This document shows, in pieces, positions 1 through 6,292 of a stretch of 8,900 bases of DNA; position 1 is the first letter of the stretch; each line of letters starts with the position of its first letter. The notes under the pieces were generated by a model that saw only the letters and a list, made by a program, of their open reading frames with translations, made no database searches and was not told the DNA's origin. Made by a program: the position numbers and the translations under genes. The DNA is from Acidobacteriota bacterium (GTDB lineage: Bacteria > Acidobacteriota > Terriglobia > Terriglobales > Acidobacteriaceae): positions 1 through 8,900 of the forward strand of contig JAEKKE010000311.1 in NCBI GenBank assembly GCA_019510535.1, written 5' to 3'.

Positions 1-818
1 TGGCCACAAATCCCTCCTGCTGGACCCTGAAGCCCGGCCACGACTGGCACGGCTACCAGGACGCCGATATCACTGACGAGTACTGCATGCTCGACCCCAC
101 CAAGGTCACCATCCTGACCCCGGGTGTCGACGCGCAGGGCACCATAGCCGACTGGGGCATCCCCGGCGCCATCCTGACCGAGTTCCTCGACTCGCGGCGT
201 GTGGAGATCGCCCGTACCGGCGACTACACCGTGCTGGTGCTCTTCAGCGTGGGCACATCGAAGGGTAAGTGGGGATCGCTGCTCGAGAACCTCTTCGAGT
301 TCAAGCGCCTCTACGACAGCGAAGCTTCGCTGGAAGAGGCGCTGCCCGAGCTGGTAGCCCGCTTCCCGCAACGTTACCGCAACTCGACCTTGAAGGAGCT
401 CTCCGACGAGATGCACGAGGCAATGATCGAGCTGAACCTCGCCGGCCTGGTCAACGCCGCCTGCGACGAAGACTTCGATCCCGTGCTGACACCGTCGCAG
501 ACCTATCAGAAGCTCGTCCGCCACGAGACCGAGCGCCTACCCTTCGCCAAGATGGCGGGCCGCATCGCGGCCGTGATGCTGGTTCCCTATCCTCCAGGCA
601 TCCCGATGTCGATGCCCGGCGAGCGGCTGGGCGGCCCCAACAGCCCGGTCATCAAGCTCATCCTGGCAATGGAAGAGTTCGGCAAGCGCTTCCCCGGCTT
701 CGAACGTGAAGTCCACGGCATCGAGGTCGACGGCAACGGCAACTACTGGATGCGCGCCGTAATTGAGAAGGGTGTCCGCCGCAAGAAGAAGAAGCCGCGT
801 CAGTCAGCGGCGAGATAA
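1..818 (+). CDS. Orn/Lys/Arg decarboxylase (AdiA-like), C-terminal part, 5' end outside window
   Basis: The frame is open from base 3, so the gene begins before the window; 271 codons are visible against roughly 710-760 residues for full-length inducible amino-acid decarboxylases. These are cytoplasmic PLP enzymes that decarboxylate arginine, lysine or ornithine to the polyamine or diamine, consuming protons in acid stress or supplying polyamine precursors. Visible family signatures are WTLKPGHDWHGY followed by YCMLDPTKVTILTPG (fragment residues about 7-43), the KGKWGSLL stretch, and YPPGIPMSMPGE near the C-terminus, which belong to the end of the major domain and the C-terminal domain. The PLP lysine lies upstream of the window. 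YCMLDP, the KWG stretch and PGIPM resemble arginine decarboxylase AdiA more than lysine decarboxylase, but specificity is not settled. The protein ends in a very basic tail (RRKKKKPRQSAAR) that the enterobacterial enzymes, as I recall them, lack. The ATG at 87 is internal. A hairpin follows the TAA directly. Confidence 0.9.
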   Translation, partial: ATNPSCWTLKPGHDWHGYQDADITDEYCMLDPTKVTILTPGVDAQGTIADWGIPGAILTEFLDSRRVEIARTGDYTVLVLFSVGTSKGKWGSLLENLFEFKRLYDSEASLEEALPELVARFPQRYRNSTLKELSDEMHEAMIELNLAGLVNAACDEDFDPVLTPSQTYQKLVRHETERLPFAKMAGRIAAVMLVPYPPGIPMSMPGERLGGPNSPVIKLILAMEEFGKRFPGFEREVHGIEVDGNGNYWMRAVIEKGVRRKKKKPRQSAAR

Positions 819-819
819 G

Positions 820-857
820 ACATCAAACCCACATCCGGCCGGGTGTGGGTTTGATGT
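820..857 (+). terminator. Hairpin terminator after the decarboxylase
   Basis: A perfect 14-bp stem (820-833 with 844-857, arm ACATCAAACCCACA) begins two bases after the decarboxylase stop. Three further pairs (834-836 with 841-843, one a G-T wobble) close a GGCC tetraloop. The downstream T tract is weak (TTTAAG), so this is a strong hairpin with a poor tail. It lies between convergent genes and could act on either strand. Confidence 0.65.
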
Positions 858-881
858 TTAAGTCCGAGTCCTGTGGCTGTT

Positions 882-972
882 TTTTGTTTGTCATCTCGCA
901 GGGATCTGCTTTTCGCTTCCCCAAGACGTAAAAGCAGATTTCTCCGCTGTCGCTACGAAATGACAAACAAAA
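882..972. repeat. REP-like nested palindrome, long copy
   Basis: The outer arms TTTTGTTTGTCATCTCG (882-898) and CGAAATGACAAACAAAA (956-972) are complementary at 16 of 17 positions. Inside lies a second perfect 10-bp arm pair, ATCTGCTTTT (904-913) and AAAAGCAGAT (930-939), around a 16-base loop. The outer arm and six flanking bases recur at 3668-3693 (24 of 26 bases identical to 876-901). The element fills most of the gap between the convergent decarboxylase and hydrolase genes. The T run is on the 5' side of the hairpin on both strands, which is wrong for an intrinsic terminator. It reads as a dispersed non-coding palindrome of the REP type. Confidence 0.75.
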
Positions 973-994
973 TGTTCACCGCTAGAAAAATGCT

Positions 995-1756
995 CTATCC
1001 AATAACGTTCTTCAACGAGCCAATCCCTTGAATCCTCACCTCTACCGCGTCACCGCTCTGCATCGGACCAACGCCGGCCGGCGTTCCAGTAGGAATCAGA
1101 TCTCCCGGCTCTAGCGTCATCACCGCGGTGATGTAACGCAGCAGCTCGGGAATCGGGAAGATGAAGTCACCGGTCTCGCCGTGCTGGCGAACTTCTCCGT
1201 TCAGCAGCGTCTCGACGGTGATGGAACCCTGAAGCGGGTCCACCTCATCGGTCACCAGGGGTCCTACCGGGCAGGAGGTATCGAAGCCCTTCCCGCGTGT
1301 CCACTGTCCATCGGCCTTCTGGATATCGCGCATGGTGACATCGTTCACAATGGTGTAGCCGCGGATGTAGCCGCGCACATCCTCGTCCGGCCCGATGCCG
1401 CTGGCTCGTTTCCCGATCACAATGCCAAGCTCTCCCTCGAAGTCCAGGCGCTGCGTGATGGCCGGCTTCCAGATCGTGCCGCCCGGCGCCAGCAGGGCCG
1501 ACGGAGGCTTGAGAAAGAGCAGCGGTTCCTTTGGAACGTCGTTGCCCATCTCGGCGGCGTGGTCGCGATAGTTGCGTCCCACACAGAGAATCTTCGAGGG
1601 CTCGACCGGCGCCAGCAGCTCGACTCCGTCCAGAGCAAGACTCATCGGCACGCCATTTGCCAGGCCTTCAAAGCTGGAAGCACGGGCGACGACGCTGTTT
1701 CCTTCGATGCGTCCATAGGTGGGCTGTCCATCGGCGAGAAATCGGCAGTATTTCAT
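995..1756 (-). CDS. Fumarylacetoacetate hydrolase (FAH) family protein
   Basis: This 253-residue cytoplasmic enzyme belongs to the FAH superfamily of metal-dependent C-C hydrolases, decarboxylases and isomerases, which act on acylpyruvates, oxaloacetate or products of aromatic-acid ring cleavage. Family landmarks are KILCVGRNYRDHAAEMG (55-71), the metal ligands in DFEGELG (Glu107, Glu109), the third ligand Asp139 in IVNDVTMRD, KGFDTSCPVGP (156-166) and TGTPAGVGPM (223-232). Length and order match single-domain FAHD1/HpcE-like members. The substrate cannot be assigned: no other catabolic gene is visible beside it. The ATG is preceded by AGGAG at five bases, and that site lies inside the last codons of the upstream lipoprotein gene, whose TGA overlaps this start as ATGA. 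The two are therefore expected to be co-transcribed and translationally coupled. Confidence 0.93.
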   Translation of the reverse strand: MKYCRFLADGQPTYGRIEGNSVVARASSFEGLANGVPMSLALDGVELLAPVEPSKILCVGRNYRDHAAEMGNDVPKEPLLFLKPPSALLAPGGTIWKPAITQRLDFEGELGIVIGKRASGIGPDEDVRGYIRGYTIVNDVTMRDIQKADGQWTRGKGFDTSCPVGPLVTDEVDPLQGSITVETLLNGEVRQHGETGDFIFPIPELLRYITAVMTLEPGDLIPTGTPAGVGPMQSGDAVEVRIQGIGSLKNVIG

Positions 1757-2808
1757 CGCATCTCCTCAGTGACTGGTTCGCTCTTTCCGCTCTCATTGCC
1801 GGCGCGGTCCACAGCCGCAACCCGATAGCGATACTGTTTGCCTTTTATCGCCGTCGTGTCTGTAAACTGCGGCGCTGTGACAGGCATGGCAGTCAGGCGA
1901 AGCTCTCCGGAGTCATCGACACGATAGACCACGTATCCCGCCAGGTCGGTCTCAGTTCCCGGCTGCCACGATAGAGAGATGCCTGACTCAGACGACAGGG
2001 CCTCCAGGGACTGCGGAACCGCAGGTGGCGTCGTGTCCCGCAGGATGCCCGTATCCAGCTCTGTAACCTCACCGCCCACCCAGATCTCGTCTTTACCCAG
2101 CCGCAGACGACGGCGCCGCTCAAGACGATACACGTAACGTTGGCCTGCCTCTGCCGTGGCGTCGACAGCACCGCCAGGGTCTCCCCCGGTTGCAGGCACG
2201 GCCAGCACGGTCTGTTGTTGCTGTTGCGCCTGCTTGCGTTCAATCGATGTCTTCTTCTTCGGTTGCACCTTATCCGGCTCGATGCGCTCGATCCGGACCT
2301 CGTCAAACGCCATGGCAGATGGTGTCCAGCGCAGCAATAATCCCGTGCCTCCAAGTGAGGCCTGCAAACCCTGGATCTGGTCCGGAGCGTCACCCCCGGC
2401 AACCGTTACTGGCTTCGACCACCCCGCCGCGCGTCCACCTGCATTTGTGATGCGTACCTGGTAGTGCACCTCCACAGATGCACCAGAAGCAAGATTCTGA
2501 GGCAACGTGTCTTGTAAGTTGTTGATCTTACTTATTGGCACTTTGATCACAGGCGCACACTCCGATGTGCCCTCGCCGCGGCAGATTTCCACGTTGGAGT
2601 CGCGGTCCAGAGGCTCATTATCGGTTGTCGTCTTCGGGGGCGTGAGATGGAGAGTCACTCGGGTTCCCTGTCGAACTGCCGAAAGATCGTTAGGAACGCG
2701 CGCAAGATGAAGTGATGGTGGTTTTGGCGGCCCGGGATTCGCACAGCCCATTGCCGCGAAAAGGGAGCAAGATGCACATAAATAAGCTTTTCTTTGCCTT
2801 AGTCGCAT
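1753..2808 (-). CDS. Fibronectin type III domain lipoprotein
   Basis: The protein is 351 residues from the preferred ATG at 2808. The N-terminus is a lipoprotein signal: basic MRLRQRK, a hydrophobic stretch, then AAMGC with the lipidated Cys at residue 22. The mature end is NPGPPKPPSL. The C-terminal domain (about 260-349) is a clear fibronectin type III fold (TPPAVPQSLEAL, ISLSWQPG, LAGYVVYR, YRYRVAAVDRAGNES). Two more diverged repeats probably fill 40-138 and 140-255. A linker carries KKK and the glutamine run QAQQQQQ (193-199). It is likely anchored in an envelope membrane facing the periplasm or surface; its partner is unknown. The frame stays open to a GTG at 2832, but starting there adds eight residues ahead of the basic n-region with no convincing ribosome site. 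Its stop overlaps the hydrolase start (ATGA). Confidence 0.85.
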   Translation of the reverse strand: MRLRQRKAYLCASCSLFAAMGCANPGPPKPPSLHLARVPNDLSAVRQGTRVTLHLTPPKTTTDNEPLDRDSNVEICRGEGTSECAPVIKVPISKINNLQDTLPQNLASGASVEVHYQVRITNAGGRAAGWSKPVTVAGGDAPDQIQGLQASLGGTGLLLRWTPSAMAFDEVRIERIEPDKVQPKKKTSIERKQAQQQQQTVLAVPATGGDPGGAVDATAEAGQRYVYRLERRRRLRLGKDEIWVGGEVTELDTGILRDTTPPAVPQSLEALSSESGISLSWQPGTETDLAGYVVYRVDDSGELRLTAMPVTAPQFTDTTAIKGKQYRYRVAAVDRAGNESGKSEPVTEEMR

Positions 2809-2940
2809 CCGTCTCGAAACCAGCACCACCACCTAGAGACTAGCATTCCGTTCTTGTTGTTTCCGCCGTAAGAAATTTGCTGACCGGCCAAAATCCGATG
2901 TTCGCGACATAATGTATCCCCCTGCAGGAGAGAAAAACGC
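2809..2940. promoter_or_regulatory. Divergent intergenic region with probable promoters for both genes
   Basis: These 132 bases separate the start of the lipoprotein/hydrolase unit (minus) from the XRE/cupin regulator (plus), so both promoters should lie here. A CATAAT at 2908-2913 is a possible -10 box for the regulator, but no -35 stands at normal spacing (CTGACC at 2880-2885 is 22 bases away). AGGAG at 2926-2930 is the regulator's ribosome site, ten bases before its ATG. No clear operator palindrome was found. Control of the divergent unit by the regulator is a guess from position. Confidence 0.35.
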
Positions 2941-3666
2941 ATGTCCCTGACCGCATCCCTTCCGGAAGATCCCGTCTCCTCTGACCCAATTTCAGGTGCT
3001 GCCGAATCAAGCATCCAGGAAAAACGCCTTGGCGAACGGGTCAAGGCATTGCGCCTGAAGAAATCCATGGGCCTGGTGGAGCTCGGGCGCCACACTGGTC
3101 TCTCGGCGAGTTTCCTCTCGCAGATCGAGACTGGACGTGTGGTGCCGACCCTGCGCAACCTGGCACGCATTGCCCTGGTCTTCTCCAAGGACCTCTCCTA
3201 CTTTTTCGAGCCGGAGCCACGGCCGCTCTTCCGCATTCACCGCGCCAATGAGCGCGTGAAGATGCCGCAGTCCGGAACCGAAAACCCCGCCTACTACTTT
3301 GAAAACCTGGGATATCTGGTTCCCGATCGCCAGCTCGACCCTTATCTTGCTGAGTTTCTGCCACCGCAGCCCGGCCGCGAGACGCGCGCTCATCAACACC
3401 CGGGGCATGAGTTCCTATATCTACTGCATGGCCAGTTGCAAGTCACCCATGGTGGGCAAACCCATCTGCTTGAAGCCGACGATGCGATCTACTTCGATTC
3501 CGGCACCACTCACAGCTACCAGTGCGTTGGAGAGACGCATGCCCGCGCCCTGATTATCAGTATGCAGGGGGCACAGCAGGTTGACCCGGCACAGCGGCCG
3601 CCCGCGAACGCACCAAATGGTTCCCGGCGCCTGGCTGTGGTGAATCGTCCGCAGCAAAGCGCTTGA
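2941..3666 (+). CDS. XRE-family transcriptional regulator with C-terminal cupin domain
   Basis: This 241-residue protein has a helix-turn-helix of the XRE/Cro type at about 28-89, with the recognition region LSASFLSQIETGRVVPTLRNLARIA and the typical YFF close. A cupin barrel follows at about 134-212. The cupin shows AHQHPGHEFLYLLHG and GTTHSYQC; His151, His153, Glu157 and His191 are the expected metal or ligand positions. Regulators of this layout (PuuR- and SutR-like) bind DNA as dimers and sense a small molecule, often an amine, amino acid or sulfur compound. The ligand here is unknown; a polyamine link to the nearby decarboxylase is only a speculation. The first 27 and last 30 or so residues are low-complexity and probably disordered. 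The start has AGGAG ten bases upstream, a rather long spacing. It is divergent from the lipoprotein/hydrolase pair. Confidence 0.9.
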   Translation: MSLTASLPEDPVSSDPISGAAESSIQEKRLGERVKALRLKKSMGLVELGRHTGLSASFLSQIETGRVVPTLRNLARIALVFSKDLSYFFEPEPRPLFRIHRANERVKMPQSGTENPAYYFENLGYLVPDRQLDPYLAEFLPPQPGRETRAHQHPGHEFLYLLHGQLQVTHGGQTHLLEADDAIYFDSGTTHSYQCVGETHARALIISMQGAQQVDPAQRPPANAPNGSRRLAVVNRPQQSA

Positions 3667-3673
3667 AGCTGAT

Positions 3674-3718
3674 TTTTGTTTGTCATTTCGCAGCGAAGCT
3701 CCGAAATGACAAACAAAA
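3674..3718. repeat. REP-like palindrome, short copy
   Basis: A perfect 17-bp inverted repeat, TTTTGTTTGTCATTTCG (3674-3690) and CGAAATGACAAACAAAA (3702-3718), encloses CAGCGAAGCTC, which itself forms AGC/GCT around a GAA loop. The arm is the same as in the palindrome at 882-972, with the inner ATCTGCTTTT arms missing. It lies between the stop of the regulator (3666) and the stop of the convergent nucleotidase (3743). As in the long copy, the T run is on the 5' side of the stem, so a canonical terminator role is not supported. Confidence 0.8.
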
Positions 3719-3742
3719 GTGCCGGTGGGAAGGGATCGCTTC

Positions 3743-4318
3743 TTACGGAATCAGCTTTTCCTGCAGGCCGGCGGAACCTATGGCAGACCCCAGGAAGAGC
3801 TCTTCCACGTCGAGCCAGTTATTCACCCGCCGGTAGCCCTTGATCAGCTTGTTGTGCGGCGAGGTGAACAGGATGCCTTCGCCTTTGAATCGCCGGAACT
3901 GCCGGGGATTGTCGTCGATCAGGTAGTCCGCATCGATGATTCCCTTGTCGCCGCAGAAGACGATATGCGAGGGCGGAAGGAAGGGGAAGTGGCGCTCCAG
4001 CCAGCGGAACTTCGCCGCGAACGAAGAAGGCACTTCCATGGCGGCCGAGGCGATAAAGACCTCATACCGTGCCTGCAGCGCCTGAATCACCCGCTGCGCG
4101 TCTTCCATGATGGGCAGGTCGGCGAAGAAGTCCTCACTGGACAGGTACTGCTGCAGCACATGGTGACGGTCGACCGCGACAACGTCCCAGAGCCACTTGC
4201 CGGTGAGGTCTTCTTTTGTAATCTCCTCACCGTGGTCGCGGTTGTAACGGGCAATGTGCTCACTGAGCGTGTCCGCCATCACCTCGTCCATATCGATTGC
4301 GATTCTTTTCAGTGACAT
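3743..4318 (-). CDS. 5'(3')-deoxyribonucleotidase-like HAD hydrolase (NT5C family)
   Basis: This 191-residue soluble HAD phosphatase resembles the cytosolic type C 5' nucleotidases, which dephosphorylate pyrimidine deoxyribonucleoside monophosphates and trim dNTP pools. HAD motif I is DMDEVMAD at 9-16, with nucleophile Asp9 and acid/base Asp11. Motif II is the Ser of FIASAAME (Ser91). Motif III/IV is CGDKGIIDADYLIDDN, with Lys125 and acidic Asp135/Asp136. The length suits a compact single domain with a small helical cap (about 15-75). The start is the only ATG that keeps motif I near the N-terminus. No Shine-Dalgarno is visible before it; instead an AT-rich TATATAAG lies a few bases upstream, so a leaderless transcript is possible. 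It is a single gene, convergent with the regulator and divergent from the exporter. Confidence 0.88.
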   Translation of the reverse strand: MSLKRIAIDMDEVMADTLSEHIARYNRDHGEEITKEDLTGKWLWDVVAVDRHHVLQQYLSSEDFFADLPIMEDAQRVIQALQARYEVFIASAAMEVPSSFAAKFRWLERHFPFLPPSHIVFCGDKGIIDADYLIDDNPRQFRRFKGEGILFTSPHNKLIKGYRRVNNWLDVEELFLGSAIGSAGLQEKLIP

Positions 4319-4322
4319 AGGG

Positions 4323-4330
4323 CTTATATA
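4323..4330 (-). promoter_or_regulatory. Possible -10 box for the nucleotidase
   Basis: On the minus strand the sequence before the ATG at 4318 reads TGATATATAAGCCCT. A TATATA/TATAAG hexamer here would place transcription start at about the ATG, giving a leaderless or nearly leaderless mRNA, in line with the absent Shine-Dalgarno. No convincing -35 was found, so the call is weak. Confidence 0.3.
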
Positions 4331-4350
4331 TCAATCGTACAGCGCTCAGC

Positions 4351-4371
4351 CCGCCGAGGAAACCTCGGTGG
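4351..4371. other. 9-bp hairpin in the divergent gap
   Basis: CCGCCGAGG (4351-4359) pairs with CCTCGGTGG (4363-4371) around an AAA loop, with one G-T wobble. It lies 33 bases upstream of the nucleotidase start and 76 bases upstream of the 112-base repeat. There is no T tract on either side. It may be an operator-like or leader structure; its role is unknown. Confidence 0.4.
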
Positions 4372-4446
4372 ATTAATGGGCCAGTCCGGAGCTGATGAAT
4401 AAACTGCATCGGACCACTAACCGACACATCCAAAACCCTAGCAACA

Positions 4447-4558
4447 GAGCATTTTCCCTGTAGGTGTAGTGTAGGGCTTCCGCATCCATGGGCGTTTTCT
4501 GCAATGAAAACGCCGCTGCACGCCCCTTCTGGGACACCAAGCAACAGGGAAAACGCTC
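4447..4558. repeat. 112-base structured palindrome, copy 1 (MITE/REP-like)
   Basis: The ends AGCATTTTCCCTGT (4448-4461) and ACAGGGAAAACGCT (4544-4557) are inverted repeats matching at 13 of 14 positions. A second helix, GGTGT with ACACC, lies just inside. The centre is a perfect 9-bp hairpin, GGCGTTTTC/GAAAACGCC (4491-4499, 4506-4514). Copy 2 at 7636-7747 aligns without gaps over 112 bases, 93 identical by hand count. The octamer AAACCCTA stands on both sides (4433-4440 and 4560-4567) and may be a target duplication, although it is not flush with the termini. The right edge lies 23 bases before the exporter ATG, so the element probably forms part of that gene's leader. No protein-coding role is supported: differences fall evenly over the three codon positions. 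Confidence 0.8.
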
Positions 4559-4581
4559 CAAACCCTAATTTTTTGGAACTT

Positions 4582-6225
4582 ATGAGCGCTACAGCGACCC
4601 TGGACGAAACTACCTCCGCGCCTGCCGCCCCAGCGCAGCCATGGCGTCCCAAGATCAACCCGTGGGTCATCGCCATGACGGTCACGCTGGCAACGTTCAT
4701 GGAGGTGCTTGATACCTCCATCGCCAACGTGGCGCTGCCGCACATCGCCGGCGGCCTGGGAGCCAGCCAGGATGAAGCGACCTGGGTACTGACCGCCTAT
4801 CTGGTGGCGAACGCCATCATTCTGCCGGCGGGCGCCTATATGACGACCTTCATCGGTCGTAAGAAGTTCTACATGATCTGCGTGGCGCTCTTCGGCATCT
4901 CCTCAGCGCTCTGCGGTCTGGCGCCTTCGCTGCCGTTGCTGGTCTTCTTCCGCATCCTGCAGGGCATTGGCGGAGGAGGCTTGGCGCCCTCCGAACAGGC
5001 GATTCTGGCCGATACCTTCCCACCCGAGAAACGAGGGCAGGCCTTCGCCATGTATGGCCTCGCCGTCGTGGTGGCTCCTGCCATCGGACCAACCCTGGGC
5101 GGATGGATCAGCGATAACTACGACTGGCGATGGATCTTCTTCCTCAACGTGCCCATCTGTCTGCTGTCGCTCTTCCTCACCAGCCGTATCGTGGAAGATC
5201 CGCCATATGTTCACAAGCAGGTCGCCGAGGCGCAGAAAGGCGGCATCAAGCTCGACTTCCTGGGATTCGCCCTGCTGGGTATGACCTTCGGTTCGCTGGA
5301 GTTCGTGCTTGATAAGGGACAGGAAGACGACTGGTTCTCCTCACGCGCCATCACCTTTTTCATCGTGCTCATGGTCACCGCCTTCATCGCCATGATCTGG
5401 TGGGAACTGAAGCAGCTTCGCACCGGTCACCGGCCGATCGTGAACCTGACGCTCTTCAAGCGGCCGAACTTCTCCATCAGCTTCATCCTGATGTTCGTCC
5501 TGGGCTTCACTCTCTACGGAACCACCATCCTGATTCCGCAGTTCGTACAGACTCTGCTGGGCTACACAGCAGAGCTCGCCGGCAAGGTACTATCACCCGC
5601 GGGCTTCATGATGATGGCGATGATGCCGGTGGTCGGCTTCCTTTCAAGCAAGGTCGATCCACGCAAACTGATCGCCTTCGGCTTCACCTCGCTGACCCTA
5701 TCTCTGATCAACATGGCAAGGTTGAATCTCGATGTCAGCTACGGAACGTTGGTCGTCATGCGTATGTTCCAGGCCTCAGGTCTCGCCTTCCTGTTCATCC
5801 CGATCAACACCATTGCCTATATCGGCGTGAAGCAGAGTGAGAATAACGACGTCTCCGGCCTGACGAACCTCGCCCGTAATGTAGGCGGAAGCTGTGGTAC
5901 CGCCTTTATGGCGACCATGCTTACGCGTCGCATCGCTGCGCACGAGAACATGATGATCCGCAACCTGACACCCGGCGACCGCAACTTCATGGATCGCGTG
6001 CACTCCTTCGCCAACTCCTTTGCCGGTGGCAACGGAGGCTCGGACTCCCAGGGAGCACTGCATACCGCTCAGGCCTATATCTACAACATGCTGCACCGTC
6101 AGGCATCCACGCTGGCGTACATCGATGTCATCCGTTACCTGACGATCTTCTGCGCTCTCATGCTGCCGTTGCTCTTCCTGATTCCGCGGCCGCCGAAGGG
6201 CGCCAGCCCATCGGCAGGACACTAA
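4582..6225 (+). CDS. DHA2-family MFS multidrug exporter (EmrB/QacA type)
   Basis: This 547-residue inner-membrane protein has the length and hydrophobic pattern of the 14-helix DHA2 family, proton antiporters that expel hydrophobic drugs or metabolites. Motifs are LDTSIANVALPHI (43-55, motif D1), IGRKKFY (91-97, motif A), FRILQGIGGGGLAP (123-136, motif B with Arg124) and GLAVVVAPAIGPTLGGW (159-175, the antiporter motif C). The start at 4582 is chosen because SATATLDETT followed by a proline/alanine-rich tail and WRPKINPWVIAM is a normal cytoplasmic lead-in; GGA lies four bases upstream as a weak ribosome site. The frame also stays open to an ATG at 4504, but that lies inside the 112-base repeat and has no ribosome site. 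EmrB proteins usually work with an EmrA-type adaptor; none is in this window. The gene ends at a strong hairpin. Confidence 0.92.
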   Translation: MSATATLDETTSAPAAPAQPWRPKINPWVIAMTVTLATFMEVLDTSIANVALPHIAGGLGASQDEATWVLTAYLVANAIILPAGAYMTTFIGRKKFYMICVALFGISSALCGLAPSLPLLVFFRILQGIGGGGLAPSEQAILADTFPPEKRGQAFAMYGLAVVVAPAIGPTLGGWISDNYDWRWIFFLNVPICLLSLFLTSRIVEDPPYVHKQVAEAQKGGIKLDFLGFALLGMTFGSLEFVLDKGQEDDWFSSRAITFFIVLMVTAFIAMIWWELKQLRTGHRPIVNLTLFKRPNFSISFILMFVLGFTLYGTTILIPQFVQTLLGYTAELAGKVLSPAGFMMMAMMPVVGFLSSKVDPRKLIAFGFTSLTLSLINMARLNLDVSYGTLVVMRMFQASGLAFLFIPINTIAYIGVKQSENNDVSGLTNLARNVGGSCGTAFMATMLTRRIAAHENMMIRNLTPGDRNFMDRVHSFANSFAGGNGGSDSQGALHTAQAYIYNMLHRQASTLAYIDVIRYLTIFCALMLPLLFLIPRPPKGASPSAGH

Positions 6226-6239
6226 CAAAATCATTCGCA

Positions 6240-6280
6240 GAAACGAAAGAGGCGGCCCATGTGGCCGCCTCTTTCGTTTC
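6240..6280. terminator. Bidirectional terminator between exporter and porin
   Basis: A perfect 18-bp stem (6240-6257 with 6263-6280; arm GAAACGAAAGAGGCGGCC) encloses the five-base loop CATGT. It starts 15 bases after the exporter stop and ends 13 bases before the stop of the convergent porin. The GC-rich top and A/T-containing base of the stem fit an intrinsic terminator usable from both sides, although no free T run follows. Confidence 0.75.
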
Positions 6281-6292
6281 CAACCGCCGACG

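Noticed and set aside
1181..1828. A 215-codon plus-strand open frame opposite the FAH gene and the lipoprotein end
   Set aside because: Its translation is low-quality and antisense to two well-supported genes.
2193..2240. CAG/CAA-rich tract in the lipoprotein as a possible slippage repeat
   Set aside because: It encodes QAQQQQQ with mixed codons and is short; nothing indicates phase variation.
3719..4315. A 198-codon plus-strand open frame opposite the nucleotidase
   Set aside because: It mirrors a gene with clear HAD motifs on the other strand, shows no recognisable domain and has no ribosome site; it is an effect of high GC content.
4260..4745. Minus-strand open frames crossing repeat copy 1, whose peptide (FSLQKTP, HYTYR) resembles the porin N-terminal extension
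   Set aside because: The likeness comes from the shared DNA repeat. Differences between the copies are not concentrated at third codon positions, and the frames run antisense to the exporter or have no ribosome site.
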